Source: Adineta steineri (Eukaryota > Rotifera > Eurotatoria > Adinetida > Adinetidae). From it: DNA of 64,000 bases. Each line of letters begins with the position of its first letter. The first letter of the stretch is position 1. The notes under the pieces were generated by a model that worked only from the letters and a program-made list of their open reading frames with translations, ran no database searches and was not told where the DNA came from. This document shows, one piece after another, positions 11,689 to 22,178 of this stretch. The position numbers and the translations under genes are program-made. The stretch is taken from positions 186,001 to 250,000 of the forward strand of contig CAJNOI010000129.1 of assembly GCA_905250115.1 (NCBI GenBank). The letters are read 5' to 3'.

Positions 11689-11933
11689 GATACTACAACT
11701 CTATATACTCTATCTAATTTAAAACTATCATTCTTCATCATTTTTGTTTTTTATTACAACACAAGAAAAAAGCTTATAAATAAGATAAATTTGCAAACAC
11801 AATCAATCCAATGGATTTTTCAAAATAAATAAATATTCATTCATGTATAAAAAAAAATTTGTGAAATCAATTATTGTTTATGATTATAGGAATAGATTAA
11901 TTTAGATAATTATTAGTGATAATAGGTCATATA

Positions 11934-13054
11934 TTAGTTGAGTGCAGATAATATTGATCTAGGAAGACGAATTACTGTCAAAGGAGAACGAAGTGCACTA
12001 ACTCCATATATTTTGATAATGTATGCTCGGGCGAGTGCTTGTATTTGTTCGAATGAAACTGATGATGGTGCAAATAAATCATAATAACAACTGCGACTAT
12101 TTTTTCCTGCTTGAAAATAAGTATGTATTCTTAAACCTATTATTTGTGGATGTTGGTCGATACAGAGTATTTCTACACCTTCTAATGTATAAGCTCGAAA
12201 TGAAACAAAATATAATTCATCAATTATTAAACCTTTTTCATGTAAAATAATGTGACCATATTGACGATTCATTAATCGCTCATAAGTCGAAAGTCGACAA
12301 CAGAAAGATGACCATGGATTCATTTGTGTCCACATTCGATTTGGGCCATGTATATATTTCAAATACCGTACCCACGGTTCGCCATCCAATCGCCATACGA
12401 CTGGCTGCTGTCCATTAACGCTAAAATTTACATCCTCATATTGTTGTTCTCTACACAAATCATCACAGAGAAGCGTCAACACAATCACAATGCCAAAAAA
12501 TATTAGACTTCCACCAAGAGCGAGACATACTGTATATGCTGTTGGACAGTTATAACCAATAATACTACATGTTGGGTGAACAAAGCCTACGATTAATAAT
12601 ATCAAACCAATTAAGGACGATATTCCAAATATGTAATAGCAATACATTTTTCGTTTGCGTAAAAGTTTCTTATGCAAATCGACTAATTCATTTATTGAAT
12701 GAAAATCTAGAGCGTAATTCGTTGTTGGACTAAATCTTGATTCAATATTTGAGGGTAATGAATTCTATAATAGATCATTTTTGAAAAGAATTATTTTTTT
12801 TCATATCTCCTAATGTTTTCTCTACTAATACCAGATTGTGTATAGGACTATAGTTTTTGTTTTTGAAAATGAGATATATTTTAGCCCATTATTATAGAAA
12901 ATCTAAATTTTTGACATTTAAAATGAAGCAAAAAAACCTGATCTGTAATTTGTTCGTGATATTAATTGACACTTACATTTGGTTGGTTATCATTCAAATA
13001 GATTGAAGTATCATTATTGGTAACTGTTGATTGTTCATTTGATTGAAAATTCAT
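11934..13054 (-). CDS. two-helix membrane protein of unknown function
   Basis: Exon 1 13054-12977 (MNFQSNEQSTVTNN...) and exon 2 12764-11934 join in phase 0 across a 212-bp GT-AG intron, giving 302 aa. A basic stretch (KKLLRKRK) is followed by two hydrophobic helices with a short Cys-containing loop between them (PTCSIIGYNC). After them come about 170 residues with no recognised domain, including the cluster DGEPWVRYLKYIHGPNRMW. The pattern suggests a membrane-anchored protein whose N- and C-termini face the same side. I do not recognise the family; it could be rotifer-specific. The ATG at 13054 is the only one that gives a clean donor-acceptor pair. Confidence 0.7.
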
Positions 13055-13485
13055 TATGCTAAATATTAAATAAAGAAATATATTCATAGTGTATTAGTTA
13101 ACATGTTATATATTGCTTATAGGTTTTATGAGATTTAAAAAAACTTTCGATTCTTAAACTAGTCGTATCTAATATAACATAAGTATGAATTAAAACTTTT
13201 TCTAAAGCAGGAATGATATAGAGGATATATATATCTCTCTCTCTGTAAGTGACGTAAAATATATAAAGACATAACGAAAGAAAAAATGAATAGTTATATG
13301 TTATGTGTCGAGCAACTATATAGACCTTATTTCTTTTGTGATGTTTGCTTGTGGTTTGAAGGACTCAATGATAACAAAAGATATTTTTCTTTATCATTTT
13401 TTTACTTACTATAACTTACGTGCAATAAAGTAAAAGGTTGGTAATTTCCAACATAAACAGAAGTATCAGATCAAACGGGGAAGTA

Positions 13486-13553
13486 GCCGCTGGTCGAATG
13501 ACTTTTCGTCGAAATATATCTTTCGACGAAAAGTCATTCGACTGACGGCGGCT
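13486..13553. repeat. fold-back (MITE-like) palindrome
   Basis: The left arm GCCGCTGGTCGAATGACTTT and the complementary right arm ending GTCATTCGACTGACGGCGGC enclose a loop of a few bases around TTTCGTCGAAATATATC. A related piece with TTTCGCCGAAAAGC motifs lies at about 13634-13681. No coding potential. Confidence 0.7.
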
Positions 13554-13735
13554 ATGTATATAACAATGGCATAAAAATTTACTGGAAAGAGCTTGTTGAT
13601 ATTTACAATAGATAACAGTTTACGGAATCCTATGTTTTTCGCCGAAAAGCATTTCGCCGACACAATATGTCGTCGACGAAAGATAATTACTTTGTTTCTT
13701 CTTTTCCATTGCTATTATGAGATTTTTAGGCAATC

Positions 13736-13826
13736 CTCGAGGGTGTTGATGTGGGTCTAAGTCTGAGTATGAGATAATCATAACAACCACGTCCACTCTC
13801 CCACCCACACCCACACCCTCAAGATA
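13736..13826. repeat. telomere-like palindromic element, long form
   Basis: CTCGAGGGTGTTGATGTGGG on the left. The right arm CACCCACACCCTCAAGATAA is very well preserved. The loop region is about 45 bp. About 395 bp beyond the SET gene stop codon. Confidence 0.75.
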
Positions 13827-13983
13827 ACTATGTTGATAAAGAAATTCAAATACAGATTACGATTTACGGTAGAAACTAATATATTGAAGATTAAAACTAT
13901 AACTACTGATGGCACATCCAGCCAGGTAAATTAATCGATATGTAAACTGAAGATCAATATTTTATATATTCAATTCTTTTCAG

Positions 13984-14040
13984 ATGGGTAGGTGTAAGGT
14001 GCAGATGTGAGCATTACTTTCGCCTCTCATCCACCCTCAA
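13984..14040. repeat. telomere-like palindromic element, degraded
   Basis: GATGGGTAGGTGTAAGGTGC on the left and CTCTCATCCACCCTCAATC on the right. It ends about 180 bp beyond the SET gene stop codon. Confidence 0.5.
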
Positions 14041-14221
14041 TCACGACCAAATCGGTTGCTGAAAAATTAGAGCTGAGATCAATAGATTGTATTTTGAGAG
14101 AAGTGAAAAAATTCTTTCTTTATTTAATAAAAAATGTAGCTTATAATATTAGTTTCTTTTTTGTTTGGATAAGTAGAGATCTTGTGACGTTGCTTGAGTA
14201 CGTCGAGGTCATAAATAGAAC

Positions 14222-14842
14222 TTAACGGAACAGCGTCGTATCAACACCAAGCCTCTTAGCGTAATTATGTCCGTAGTAAACCATAAGTTCTTCTCCAACA
14301 GTAATATTTCGAATTGCCAAGTAGAAAATATCACCATGAACTAAGAAAACAATGATATATAACTAACCGCATCGAAAAACATGCATGAATGTCATCTTAC
14401 ACATGAATGATATGAGATTTTCTTGACTCACAGTATTTGGACAATTAACAAATCGAAGCCAATTCGACCTGTTGAGTTCACTTCCATCGATGTAATACAT
14501 TATATTACCTGACTTATCTCGCACCTAATATGAACATAAAAGATAATGTATCAAACGATTTTCATTCTTACTTCCCAACTATAATCGCTTGTTTCTTTAA
14601 TGAGACGAGAGTTGTGTTTACTACCACCGTAGGGACCAAAATAACTATGACGTGCAATGAAACGACGGGCAAATACTCCAAAACCCTTGAAAAAATAAAT
14701 CATTTAGTTTTTTTTATGCAATACCATGTTTTAATAAATCACTTACAGCATTCGGAAGAGAACTTCGAGAAACATAGACAGTGTCCACGGGAGTGGTTGC
14801 AAAAGCATAATAATTGACATTGACAAGAGACGGATAAACTAC
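14222..14842 (-). CDS. PRDM-like SET domain protein (lysine methyltransferase family), 5' part unresolved
   Basis: Four exons read right to left, 14842-14747, 14685-14572, 14524-14401 and 14340-14222, joined by GT-AG introns of 47-61 bp in consistent phase. They encode a near-complete SET domain of the PRDM type: SSLPNAGFGVFA, FGPYGG, DYSWEV, YYIDGSELNRSNWLRFVNC, ENLISFMFHGDIFYLAIRNI, and the catalytic-end motif GEELMVYYGHNYAKRLGV before the stop. SET enzymes move methyl groups from S-adenosylmethionine to lysines, mainly on histones; many PRDM members have lost activity. No zinc fingers follow, as the protein ends soon after the SET fold. The start is not located. One possible upstream exon is 15422-15347 (acceptor TGTAG, donor GTAACT, phase compatible, coding DCKDNDDIASKIKTAHKS), but I cannot find the ATG exon with confidence. 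Confidence 0.8.
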
Positions 14843-15346
14843 CTAAATATTCTATGCAATGATACATATTACACAAATTCAGAATAGCAAAATTGTATAT
14901 CCCTTCGTTGTTGTCTCAGCAGAGTATCATCAATTTTTAATGTATTTAATGTCAACATATCTTATCGGTAAGCATCTAACAAATTACTTATCGTTTGTTT
15001 ATGCATAGAATTGAGGACAAGTTCATTATTTTCTTAAAACATATGTAAACTTCACAAAAAAATGCAAGTGAAAAGTAGAATTATGTTGAACTTTTTTCGA
15101 TTTCTAAGCTGATCTCAGTTCGCAAAATATAAGCGCAAGTTTTCATGTATTCTTTTCACAGATGAAGATCTCCGCGCATTACATGTTTAACTGCTTGACT
15201 ATTTCGACAAGCGAATAGTTTTAGTTCTATACATATTCGATTCATTTTTTACGTTAGGCTATCACTGATGTCATACTTCAAGGAACGGAACGCGTAAATA
15301 CATTCCTCAGTTGACAGAAATTAAAGAAAAAACTAGTAAAAGTTAC

Positions 15347-15422
15347 TTGTGCATTATGAATATGAATGGATTTATGTGCGGTCTTGATTTTGGATGCAAT
15401 GTCGTCATTGTCTTTGCAATCG
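15347..15422 (-). CDS. possible upstream exon of the SET-domain gene
   Basis: Bounded by an acceptor CTCCTGTAG and a donor GTAACT on the minus strand. It reads DCKDNDDIASKIKTAHKSIH and keeps phase with the first SET exon at 14842. It lies 500 bp upstream, a long intron for this window, so it may belong to another transcript or be chance. Confidence 0.35.
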
Positions 15423-15940
15423 CTACAGGAGAGCAAAAATAGACATGTATAGTGTATCACCATAATAATTCTACGATGCATATTATAGTTCATTATGTTA
15501 AGAATGATGTTTATAAGTCCACTTGAAAATACCAATACTTTGTAACGGCGGAAAGATCTATGATGTTCTACTACTGAATGTGTTAATAATGATGAAGTTT
15601 TACAATAATACAACTTACAGCAATACAATAATAACGACAATGTGGATTAAAAAAAGTAGTGAAGAACTTGAAGCTCAATAATAATAAAAAAAATAGAAAA
15701 AAAAACAAAGAAGCATAATACAAAATTGATTACATCGAAAATTAATGATGACTTAGAAATGAATAGAGAAAATGAGGTGAAGACAGAATGGAAAAATTAT
15801 TATTATGCAGGCATCTCAAAATCATAGGACATATGCTGTAAGGACAAAGGTATATAGGATTTTGAATTGATGTTTCGTCTTTTGGTTATATTTTAGATTG
15901 AGTTTTACTATTCTTACATAGAATATTTTGCTATCACATA

Positions 15941-16001
15941 TGAGGATGAATGTGGGTTTGTAATGTTCTTAAAATGATACCCATGCTAACATTCTAAGAT
16001 A
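15941..16001. repeat. telomere-like palindrome, weak copy
   Basis: ATGAGGATGAATGTGGGTTT on the left, ATACCCATGCTAACATTCTA then AGAT on the right. Heavily decayed; included because order, orientation and spacing fit the others. Confidence 0.35.
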
Positions 16002-16593
16002 ATTCAATAAATGATGCTGTTGCATCAGTCCTTCAATACATATGTCAAGTTCGCTAAAAAAAAGTAATTTTTAATTATTCAAGTGTTGGTAAGCACTTTT
16101 CGTATCTTTCTAAGTTGCCTACGCAGTCAGACAAGTTTTGAAAAAAATGACTTTTTAAGAGCGAAAAGTGCACATTTTTACGTCTTAAAAACGGCGTTTT
16201 TTTCAAAGTCTTATGCTTTCCCCCTATTTAGCCTGCTACAAAACATCATAATTGATAGAGAAATACCTTCAGATGAGTAACTGAATCTAAAATAGTCTTT
16301 TATTTTTAGCGCTGTCACTAAGATTCTTAAATCTGATATAAACAATCTGCATTACACTTGAAATGAATACACAGTATCGGTAATATTAATTTATTGTATT
16401 TCTTCTCTCCTCCATCAACCAAATAATAGTATTGTTGACTCAACTTTTCGATGAGATGTCTGCTAATGAGATAATCTGTAGTACTGATAGTTAGATACTA
16501 TCAAGAAGTTTTGAGCATATATAGTTTTTCATAACTTTCTGATCCATTTAAACTTCGATTATTTTTCTTAAATATTTGAGTTTAGATAAATAT

Positions 16594-16650
16594 CGAGGAT
16601 ATGGGTGTCAGATTCAATATGCAGACTCACACCCATCGCCAAGATGGAAT
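16594..16650. repeat. telomere-like palindromic element
   Basis: CGAGGATATGGGTGTCAG on the left, ACTCACACCCATCGCCAAGA on the right, loop about 16 bp. Confidence 0.7.
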
Positions 16651-16774
16651 TTTCACCGATACTGGAATCTCTAGCCGAACTTACACGGTACTGTAATCCT
16701 CATGTATAGTGTTGTGTTGAGAAGTTATTCAATGTGAACACGAACCAACCGCGCTGTGGAATTCCGGAAATTGG

Positions 16775-16880
16775 ATGGGGGTGTCTGTGCTCCCAATTCC
16801 CACTCATATCCACCCAGATCTAGACCCACACCCACACTCACCCCACCCCGTATCCTCACCCACAACAACATTCGCACCCA
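16775..16880. repeat. telomere-like element with expanded C-rich arm
   Basis: The left arm GGATGGGGGTGTCTGTG is followed by an unusually long C-rich tract (16797-16880) with repeated CACACCCA and CACCCCACCCC blocks. It ends about 135 bp beyond the stop of the next minus-strand gene. Possibly two fused copies. Confidence 0.6.
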
Positions 16881-17015
16881 CCCACCCCTGCTGAGTCATC
16901 ATTACTGAACATAAGTCTAAACTCCCTTGAACTTTTGTATTTATGATGTAAAAAAATAACAACAAGTCAAGATTATTGAGATGTAAATATAAAGGCGAAA
17001 CATAGAATGTCAATC

Positions 17016-18206
17016 TCAGTGTGCCCAACATGTAGAAACTTGATCATGGGGTCCGTCCATCCATAAACGTGTATCATTTCTCAGGTTACCATATGCATAG
17101 AAACCCCACCCTCCACTTTGCATTTTGTCTGCATTAGCACTCCATTCGCTACCTGAATACTTCATACCGTCCACTCCGCCCATGCCACTTATCCATTTGC
17201 TCATATCTTGCCAAGACTGTACCTTCCAACCGCTACCAAAAGCGTCTGCACAAAAAGCATCAACAGCTTCTCGAGTTTGAAATTGGCTCGCTTTAACCGG
17301 TTTAGTAGAAGCAACATGACCTAAGCGAACACACACAAACTAATAAAAAATGTACGGAGTTGCTTCACTTGTTTTCTGATCAGATATCGGAAATACCATG
17401 CGATATTTACTGAATATTTTCAGATGAAAGTATAGCGACACGAAGACTTCTTTTAATAGCTATATGTATAGGTCCTTGAGAATTAGTGATACTCAAATTT
17501 TTCTTAGATAAAGGCTGTGTGATCCTTATACACTTGCCCTAGAGGAAGAACTCTTAATCGAGCTTTCTTGAATCATACAGACAGATTATAAATGGTTGTA
17601 TCTCTACAGTTCTTCAATGGCATTTGCTCAGCACAAGCTATTATACTTGAAACAAAACAACAGCGGCATCCCTGTTTCGTATTTGAATTTCTAGAGAAGT
17701 TTCTTCAAAGTAATTTTGTATTAGAATCGTGAATCAATATAACTATGATCAGTTTTCTTCTCGGTCGGAAAGTTTATAGTCATTGGTGAGGAACTAGGTG
17801 CTGGTTTTTTAACAAAGCGCACTTACACAAAATATCCTTCAGTAGTTGACTTACCGCGACCCCATCCAAAATAATTCCACACTGGCATCGCAGCTCCTTC
17901 ACCTGTAACTGGATAGGCTGGGCGAGGACTATCGTCCACTTTCACGCAGAGTACTGGTAACAGATTCTCGCAGTCTGTATCGCCGTTGTATGCGTCACAG
18001 ACTGGTACACCCTTGAAATCGGATGGCGCATAACAGCTGAGATTGTCAATACCAAAGCGGGCATCATGTGTGTACTTCATGAAAGTCATGCCTTTTTTAC
18101 CTAAAAATCCAAAAATGTATAGAATTCAATCAACAGGTAGCCTTCACAACATACTTATAGTCGAGCCAACTGTACAAATGAGTAGTAGAAGAAGAAACTT
18201 GTTCAT
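17016..18206 (-). CDS. small secreted protein, bacterial-looking, function unknown
   Basis: Exons 18206-18155, 18100-17855 and 17320-17016 join in frame (200 aa). Residues 1-16 (MNKFLLLLLICTVGST) are a clear signal peptide. The mature part has several Cys residues (DNLSCYAP, VPVCDAY, DTDCENLLPVLC, AFCADAF, VSTCWAH) likely paired outside the cell, and Trp/Gly-rich blocks WNYFGWGRG and GGWGFYAYGNL, followed by the close WMDGPHDQVSTCWAH. I have the impression of bacterial secreted proteins with a WGFYAYGN/NDQPxNCW-type end, but cannot name the family. The middle exon could use a second donor, so the exon 2-3 junction (through GRG-HVAS) is the least certain part. A telomere-like palindrome lies about 100 bp upstream of the start and another about 135 bp past the stop. 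Confidence 0.65.
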
Positions 18207-18308
18207 TTTTCTGAAGATAGTAATGCCGAAATACAGCAAATGTGAATAAATATATGAATGAGTTTGAAATGCGGTAGACACAGTTTACGAAGGGTTTTTA
18301 TATAGAGA

Positions 18309-18377
18309 CGGGTGTGGATGTGGGTGGGTAGACACTTGATGGTTTTCTTATGTCAATACAACTCCACACCCTCAAAT
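18309..18377. repeat. telomere-like palindromic element
   Basis: CGGGTGTGGATGTGGGTGGG on the left, CTCCACACCCTCAAATATG on the right, loop about 30 bp. Lies 103 bp upstream of the start codon of the secreted protein gene. Confidence 0.7.
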
Positions 18378-18421
18378 ATGCATGGTTGGCGAGGCATAAA
18401 TAATTTATTTTTGTAGGATTT

Positions 18422-18640
18422 ATTATTCATCTATTTTAATTGCTTTCATTCAGGTGAATAAATTCAGAATCGATAGATTTGCATATCATGATTGATTATT
18501 CATCTATTTTACTTCCTTTCATTCAAGTGGATAAACTCGAAACGATAAATTTGAATACCATGATTAATTATTCATTTATTTTACTTCCTTTCATTCAAGT
18601 GAATAAATGCAAGAACGATAGACTGGAATATTATGATTGA
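18422..18640. repeat. three-copy tandem repeat, 72-bp period
   Basis: Units start near 18422, 18494 and 18566 with ATTATTCATCTATTTTA. Each contains CTTTCATTCA(A/G)GTG(A/G)ATAAA and ends near ATCATGATT. The copies differ at several positions, so the array is not very recent. Confidence 0.75.
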
Positions 18641-18763
18641 TTATACACTTCATTTGTTAGTTAGTTATTTTTATACTAAAAATACGATAGATATACCAAG
18701 AAAACAAGCTAGTTACTGATTGTAAATAAACATTAGTTGAATTCAACGAACGTACAGCGTCAC

Positions 18764-18816
18764 TATCTTGAGGGTGTGGGTATTATAACCATCACACCCA
18801 CACCCACCTCGAGGAA
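18764..18816. repeat. telomere-like palindromic element
   Basis: TATCTTGAGGGTGTGGGTAT on the left, CACACCCACACCCACCTCGA on the right, loop about 12 bp. Well preserved and compact. Confidence 0.8.
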
Positions 18817-19055
18817 TAATTGGTAAATAATGTATATGTTTTATTACTTGTGTAGCAGTTCAATCCAACATACAATGAAAATGTATTAGAGAAGAATGCG
18901 TAGTAAACACATTCAGAATATATATCTTTGTATGTTATTATAGTATTGACATTGTTAGATGTATATATTGTATAACGAATAATACTAATACATTTGATAC
19001 ACTCGGTATTGATACTAATGCTCAGAACAAGCATGAAGAAACTTGTTCGTATCAT
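18792..19055 (-). CDS. possible small secreted peptide (87 aa)
   Basis: ATG at 19055 followed by a plausible signal sequence (MIRTSFFMLVLSISINTEC), then an 87-residue frame with four Cys residues. The last codons and the TGA lie inside the telomere-like palindrome (the end reads SSRWVWV, coded by the repeat). The body is rich in Ile/Thr/Tyr as expected of translated AT-rich DNA, so this may be chance. No neighbour supports it. Confidence 0.25.
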   Translation of the reverse strand: MIRTSFFMLVLSISINTECIKCISIIRYTIYTSNNVNTIITYKDIYSECVYYAFFSNTFSLYVGLNCYTSNKTYTLFTNYSSRWVWV

Positions 19056-20041
19056 TTTAACAATGTGATAATATTAGATTGATGATTGATATCACTTGTT
19101 GTTATAATAAAACAGAATAAGAATAATATACCTTTTATATTTTTTCTCTTAATGATTGTTTTTCTTAATGCATTTACAAATACATTTCACTTAAACTATC
19201 CATCATACTTCAATCGTTTTTTCAATTTATACATTTCTGCTTAATGAATGATATTAACAGTGACATTTTGGTTATTAAAAATACATTAGTTCCTTTCGAC
19301 TAGATTCTCAAAAATAGCAAATACACATTGAGGTCGTACGGTGAATTGCAGTTATGTGTAAATAGAAGTTTTTCATGTGAAATTCACGTTCTTTCAACGA
19401 AAAAAACATCAAACTAGCAAATGATCAATTTTCTTTAATTCATAAGCATCACGCGTAAAATATACTTAAATATAATCTATCGATATTGATATATTTAGAG
19501 AATGGTGATATTATTTTGAGAACAATAGCAGTTACGCTTTTTTTCGTAATAGACTATTTCCTTTGCCGTTATAGAAAATAAAAACTAAAGATCTATCAAG
19601 ATATCTCAATCATCTATATTAATAAATTTCTCTGAAAACAAATAAATATCACATTACTACTTGAACGAAAAATGTAGTTCAATTATATTAAATTGAATTT
19701 GTTTCTTCATGTTATTAATTTTATGTTCATGTACCCACGCATATTTTTTATCAACTATAATTTTAATATTTATTTTTATTTATACGCTATATTGAATAAT
19801 AATAAATTAAAGCCATAAAAACGAACGGAATCGATGATAATTCAGGATCGTTGACTGTTTATCTTATATATGATGAGTGCCACGACGAATAATGATCAAA
19901 ATTTGTTTCATTATTGTAGAACATACTTCACGAAAAGTAATTGAAGTCAATGTGTACACTATTGATGTTACCTATGTATCAAATAAAATTATTATTGTAT
20001 GTGATATAAATCTAAATAAACCTGATAAGAAAAAAATACCC

Positions 20042-21090
20042 TTATTCGATGATCTCATCTTTAGACAATTTATTTCTTAAGCAAAATAACTTATTCTATA
20101 TTGCTACGTCATAAACATAAGGAGATGTGTCAATAACTCTGTCTATGTTGATTCTATGTAATGTTATAATATCACTTTTTATATATATGTTTGTTGATGA
20201 ATTTAAAATTCTAGTTATGAGTTATGTCATGTACTTACCGCTGCATATGTATAAAGTAAATAAGTTCCCCAATAGAAGAACAAATACATTATTTCTCGTT
20301 CATTACTTGAAGCGTTGCGTACAACGCTTACATAATACACAACAATTGGCATAAATGTTCTCAAAGAAGTAAATATTACATAGAGTAACACTTGAACTAG
20401 TGATAGACGAATAAATTGAAGTTCACGTTTTTTCTTTGATTGTCTTTCTAGTTGATTACGATTCGTCTGAAATATTAATGGATTGGTTCGACGACCAACC
20501 TGACGCATATTAATCAATGTCAAAATACTGAATACAATCATGATAATCAATGAAACAATAGCAGTAACAATATGAAATATAGAAGAAAAAACTATATAAT
20601 CACGTGCACTTGAGCATACCATATCATTGACTGTATTATAACCAATAGCTGAATGAATATTAAACACCAACCAAAAGGATATTGTAATCGCTACAGTCCA
20701 TCGAGCTGTTCGAAGTGAACTTTGTTTGCGAAGCCATGCATTTGGTGATGTGACTATCCAACGATTGATACAAATCAAACAAAGAAAATTCCGCGAAAGA
20801 ACAAGACTAAGAACATCTAAATAAGTACTCAATTTACAAAGTATATTCACACGTCCAAATACATTATAGTTACTAGCTACAGCCACAATACGAAATAGAC
20901 ATGGACAATTAAGCATAAGAAGATGTGCAACTGAGAGACAGATAAAATATAATGAACAACTATTTGAATGAAGTTTAGATTGATAGAAAACTATTATATT
21001 TAATATATTACCAATCAAACCTATTATATACACAAATGGTAGATAGTATACAGCTGGTTGAGTTGTTAAACGAACTATTAGTGATGACAT
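20042..21090 (-). CDS. rhodopsin-like GPCR (probable neuropeptide-type receptor)
   Basis: ATG at 21090. The main exon encodes seven hydrophobic helices: GN in helix 1 (IGLIGNILNIIVF), helix 3 ending in LICINRWIV (NRW in place of DRY), and a basic third loop (QLERQSKKKRELQF) before helix 6. The long exon ends after helix 7 at a GTAAGT donor (20233). A short in-frame exon 20095-20042 (NKLFCLRNKLSKDEIIE) is the likely cytosolic tail; its acceptor is less sure. About 305 aa with the tail. Bdelloids have large expansions of such receptors; ligand and G protein cannot be told from sequence. Acts at the plasma membrane. Confidence 0.75.
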
Positions 21091-22178
21091 TATTTTCTAA
21101 CTAAATAATCTTTATTTTTGTAAATTTACAAAAAAAAATCAAAATAGAAAGGATTAGTACCAATTAGTTTAAGAAAAAAGATTAAGTCTTTCCTTTTCAT
21201 CACGGAATTATAACGTTGAAGAGAAAAATAAAATGCGTTTTTTTCTCATTTTGTAAAAAAACCCAGAGATAGATGAACAGACTGTATATATTCTGACGTT
21301 TATCATGTAGACTTCTCTTTTTACTACAAACTATATTATAACAATATTATGTTACGAATGGATTCTTTTTCTGTCTATATGTTGGAAGCTCGTTAAAAGT
21401 CAATGGAAATATTTTTCTAATAATACTAATAAATAATATATCGAATAAAAGTGAAAACTTTAATTGTCACGCAAGATTTTATGCTTTCTTTGACGGATAA
21501 TTCTTTTCAATTAATATAAATGGGCATAAATATTTTCTCATTATTTCCAGACTTATCTTTTAATAAAAGAAATGAATTATTACTAATGTATCACGCAACA
21601 TTCTTTAGAATAATTATCAAGTGAGATTTTTTTGTGTACAAGATCATCTTATAACTAAAACTTAAGTAAATGGGTGTGGGTGTGAGTATGAATAAAATAT
21701 AATACCCATATCCACACCGATATCCTCGATCTGTGTTGTTATCAATGGATGTGAATACGAAGATTGAATTACTAATAGGAATAAACTATGACTCGATTTC
21801 GATAGGATAAAATGACATTAGACGAAAAATATTTGCCAAATGTTGGTAACTTGATCTTCTTATATGCATAAATGACAGCTGAAGTATGTACTTTTTTAAA
21901 TCTCTCTCTGATAAACTTCGACTCATTTTTCAAAAGTATATTAAATTTCCGATAAATATTTACCGTTGTATAAAAGGATGATTTGTTCTCTTTGAATTGT
22001 TAGAGCTTGCTAAATTATAACTGGAAGAGTGTGTGAGAAGAATAGGCTCATATTTTACTCATCCCTGACTATGATATATCTTGAATCTGTCTTTCCTTCT
22101 CTATTAAGTTTTCGCAGAATTAATCTAATGTAACCCTTTGTTAAATTTCATTCTAGTTTCTTTCTATTACAACTGAAC
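21091..22178. other. spacer between divergent genes
   Basis: Contains one telomere-like palindrome (21670-21730). This should hold the promoters of both the GPCR (leftward) and the vWA-like gene (rightward). No motif I can name. Confidence 0.45.
21670..21730. repeat. telomere-like palindromic element
   Basis: AATGGGTGTGGGTGTGAGTA on the left, TACCCATATCCACACCGAT then ATCCTCGAT on the right. One of the copies lying upstream of both neighbouring genes, so not tied to gene ends. Confidence 0.75.

Larger units (their letters stand above)
10157..11933. other. intergenic stretch with two telomere-like palindromes
   Basis: No supported gene. Palindromic elements lie at 11262-11324 and 11645-11688. 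Short open frames on both strands around 11366-11832 overlap each other and the palindromes and have no coding signature. Confidence 0.55.
13055..14221. other. intergenic stretch with palindromes
   Basis: No gene seen. It holds a fold-back at 13486-13553, a related decayed piece at about 13634-13681, a (TA)n/(TC)n run near 13226-13244, and telomere-like palindromes at 13736-13826 and 13984-14040. Confidence 0.55.
15423..17015. other. intergenic stretch
   Basis: No gene supported; the 5' exon or exons of the SET gene may lie here. It contains a weak palindrome copy at 15941-16001 and clearer copies at 16594-16650 and 16775-16880. Confidence 0.4.
18207..20041. other. intergenic stretch
   Basis: It holds telomere-like palindromes at 18309-18377 and 18764-18816, a three-copy 72-bp tandem repeat (18422-18640), and a doubtful small secreted ORF on the minus strand (18792-19055). 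The rest (19056-20041) is AT-rich with no feature I can support. Confidence 0.5.

Noticed and set aside
13620..13814. Minus-strand 64-codon frame
   Set aside because: It has no recognisable content and runs through a telomere-like palindrome.
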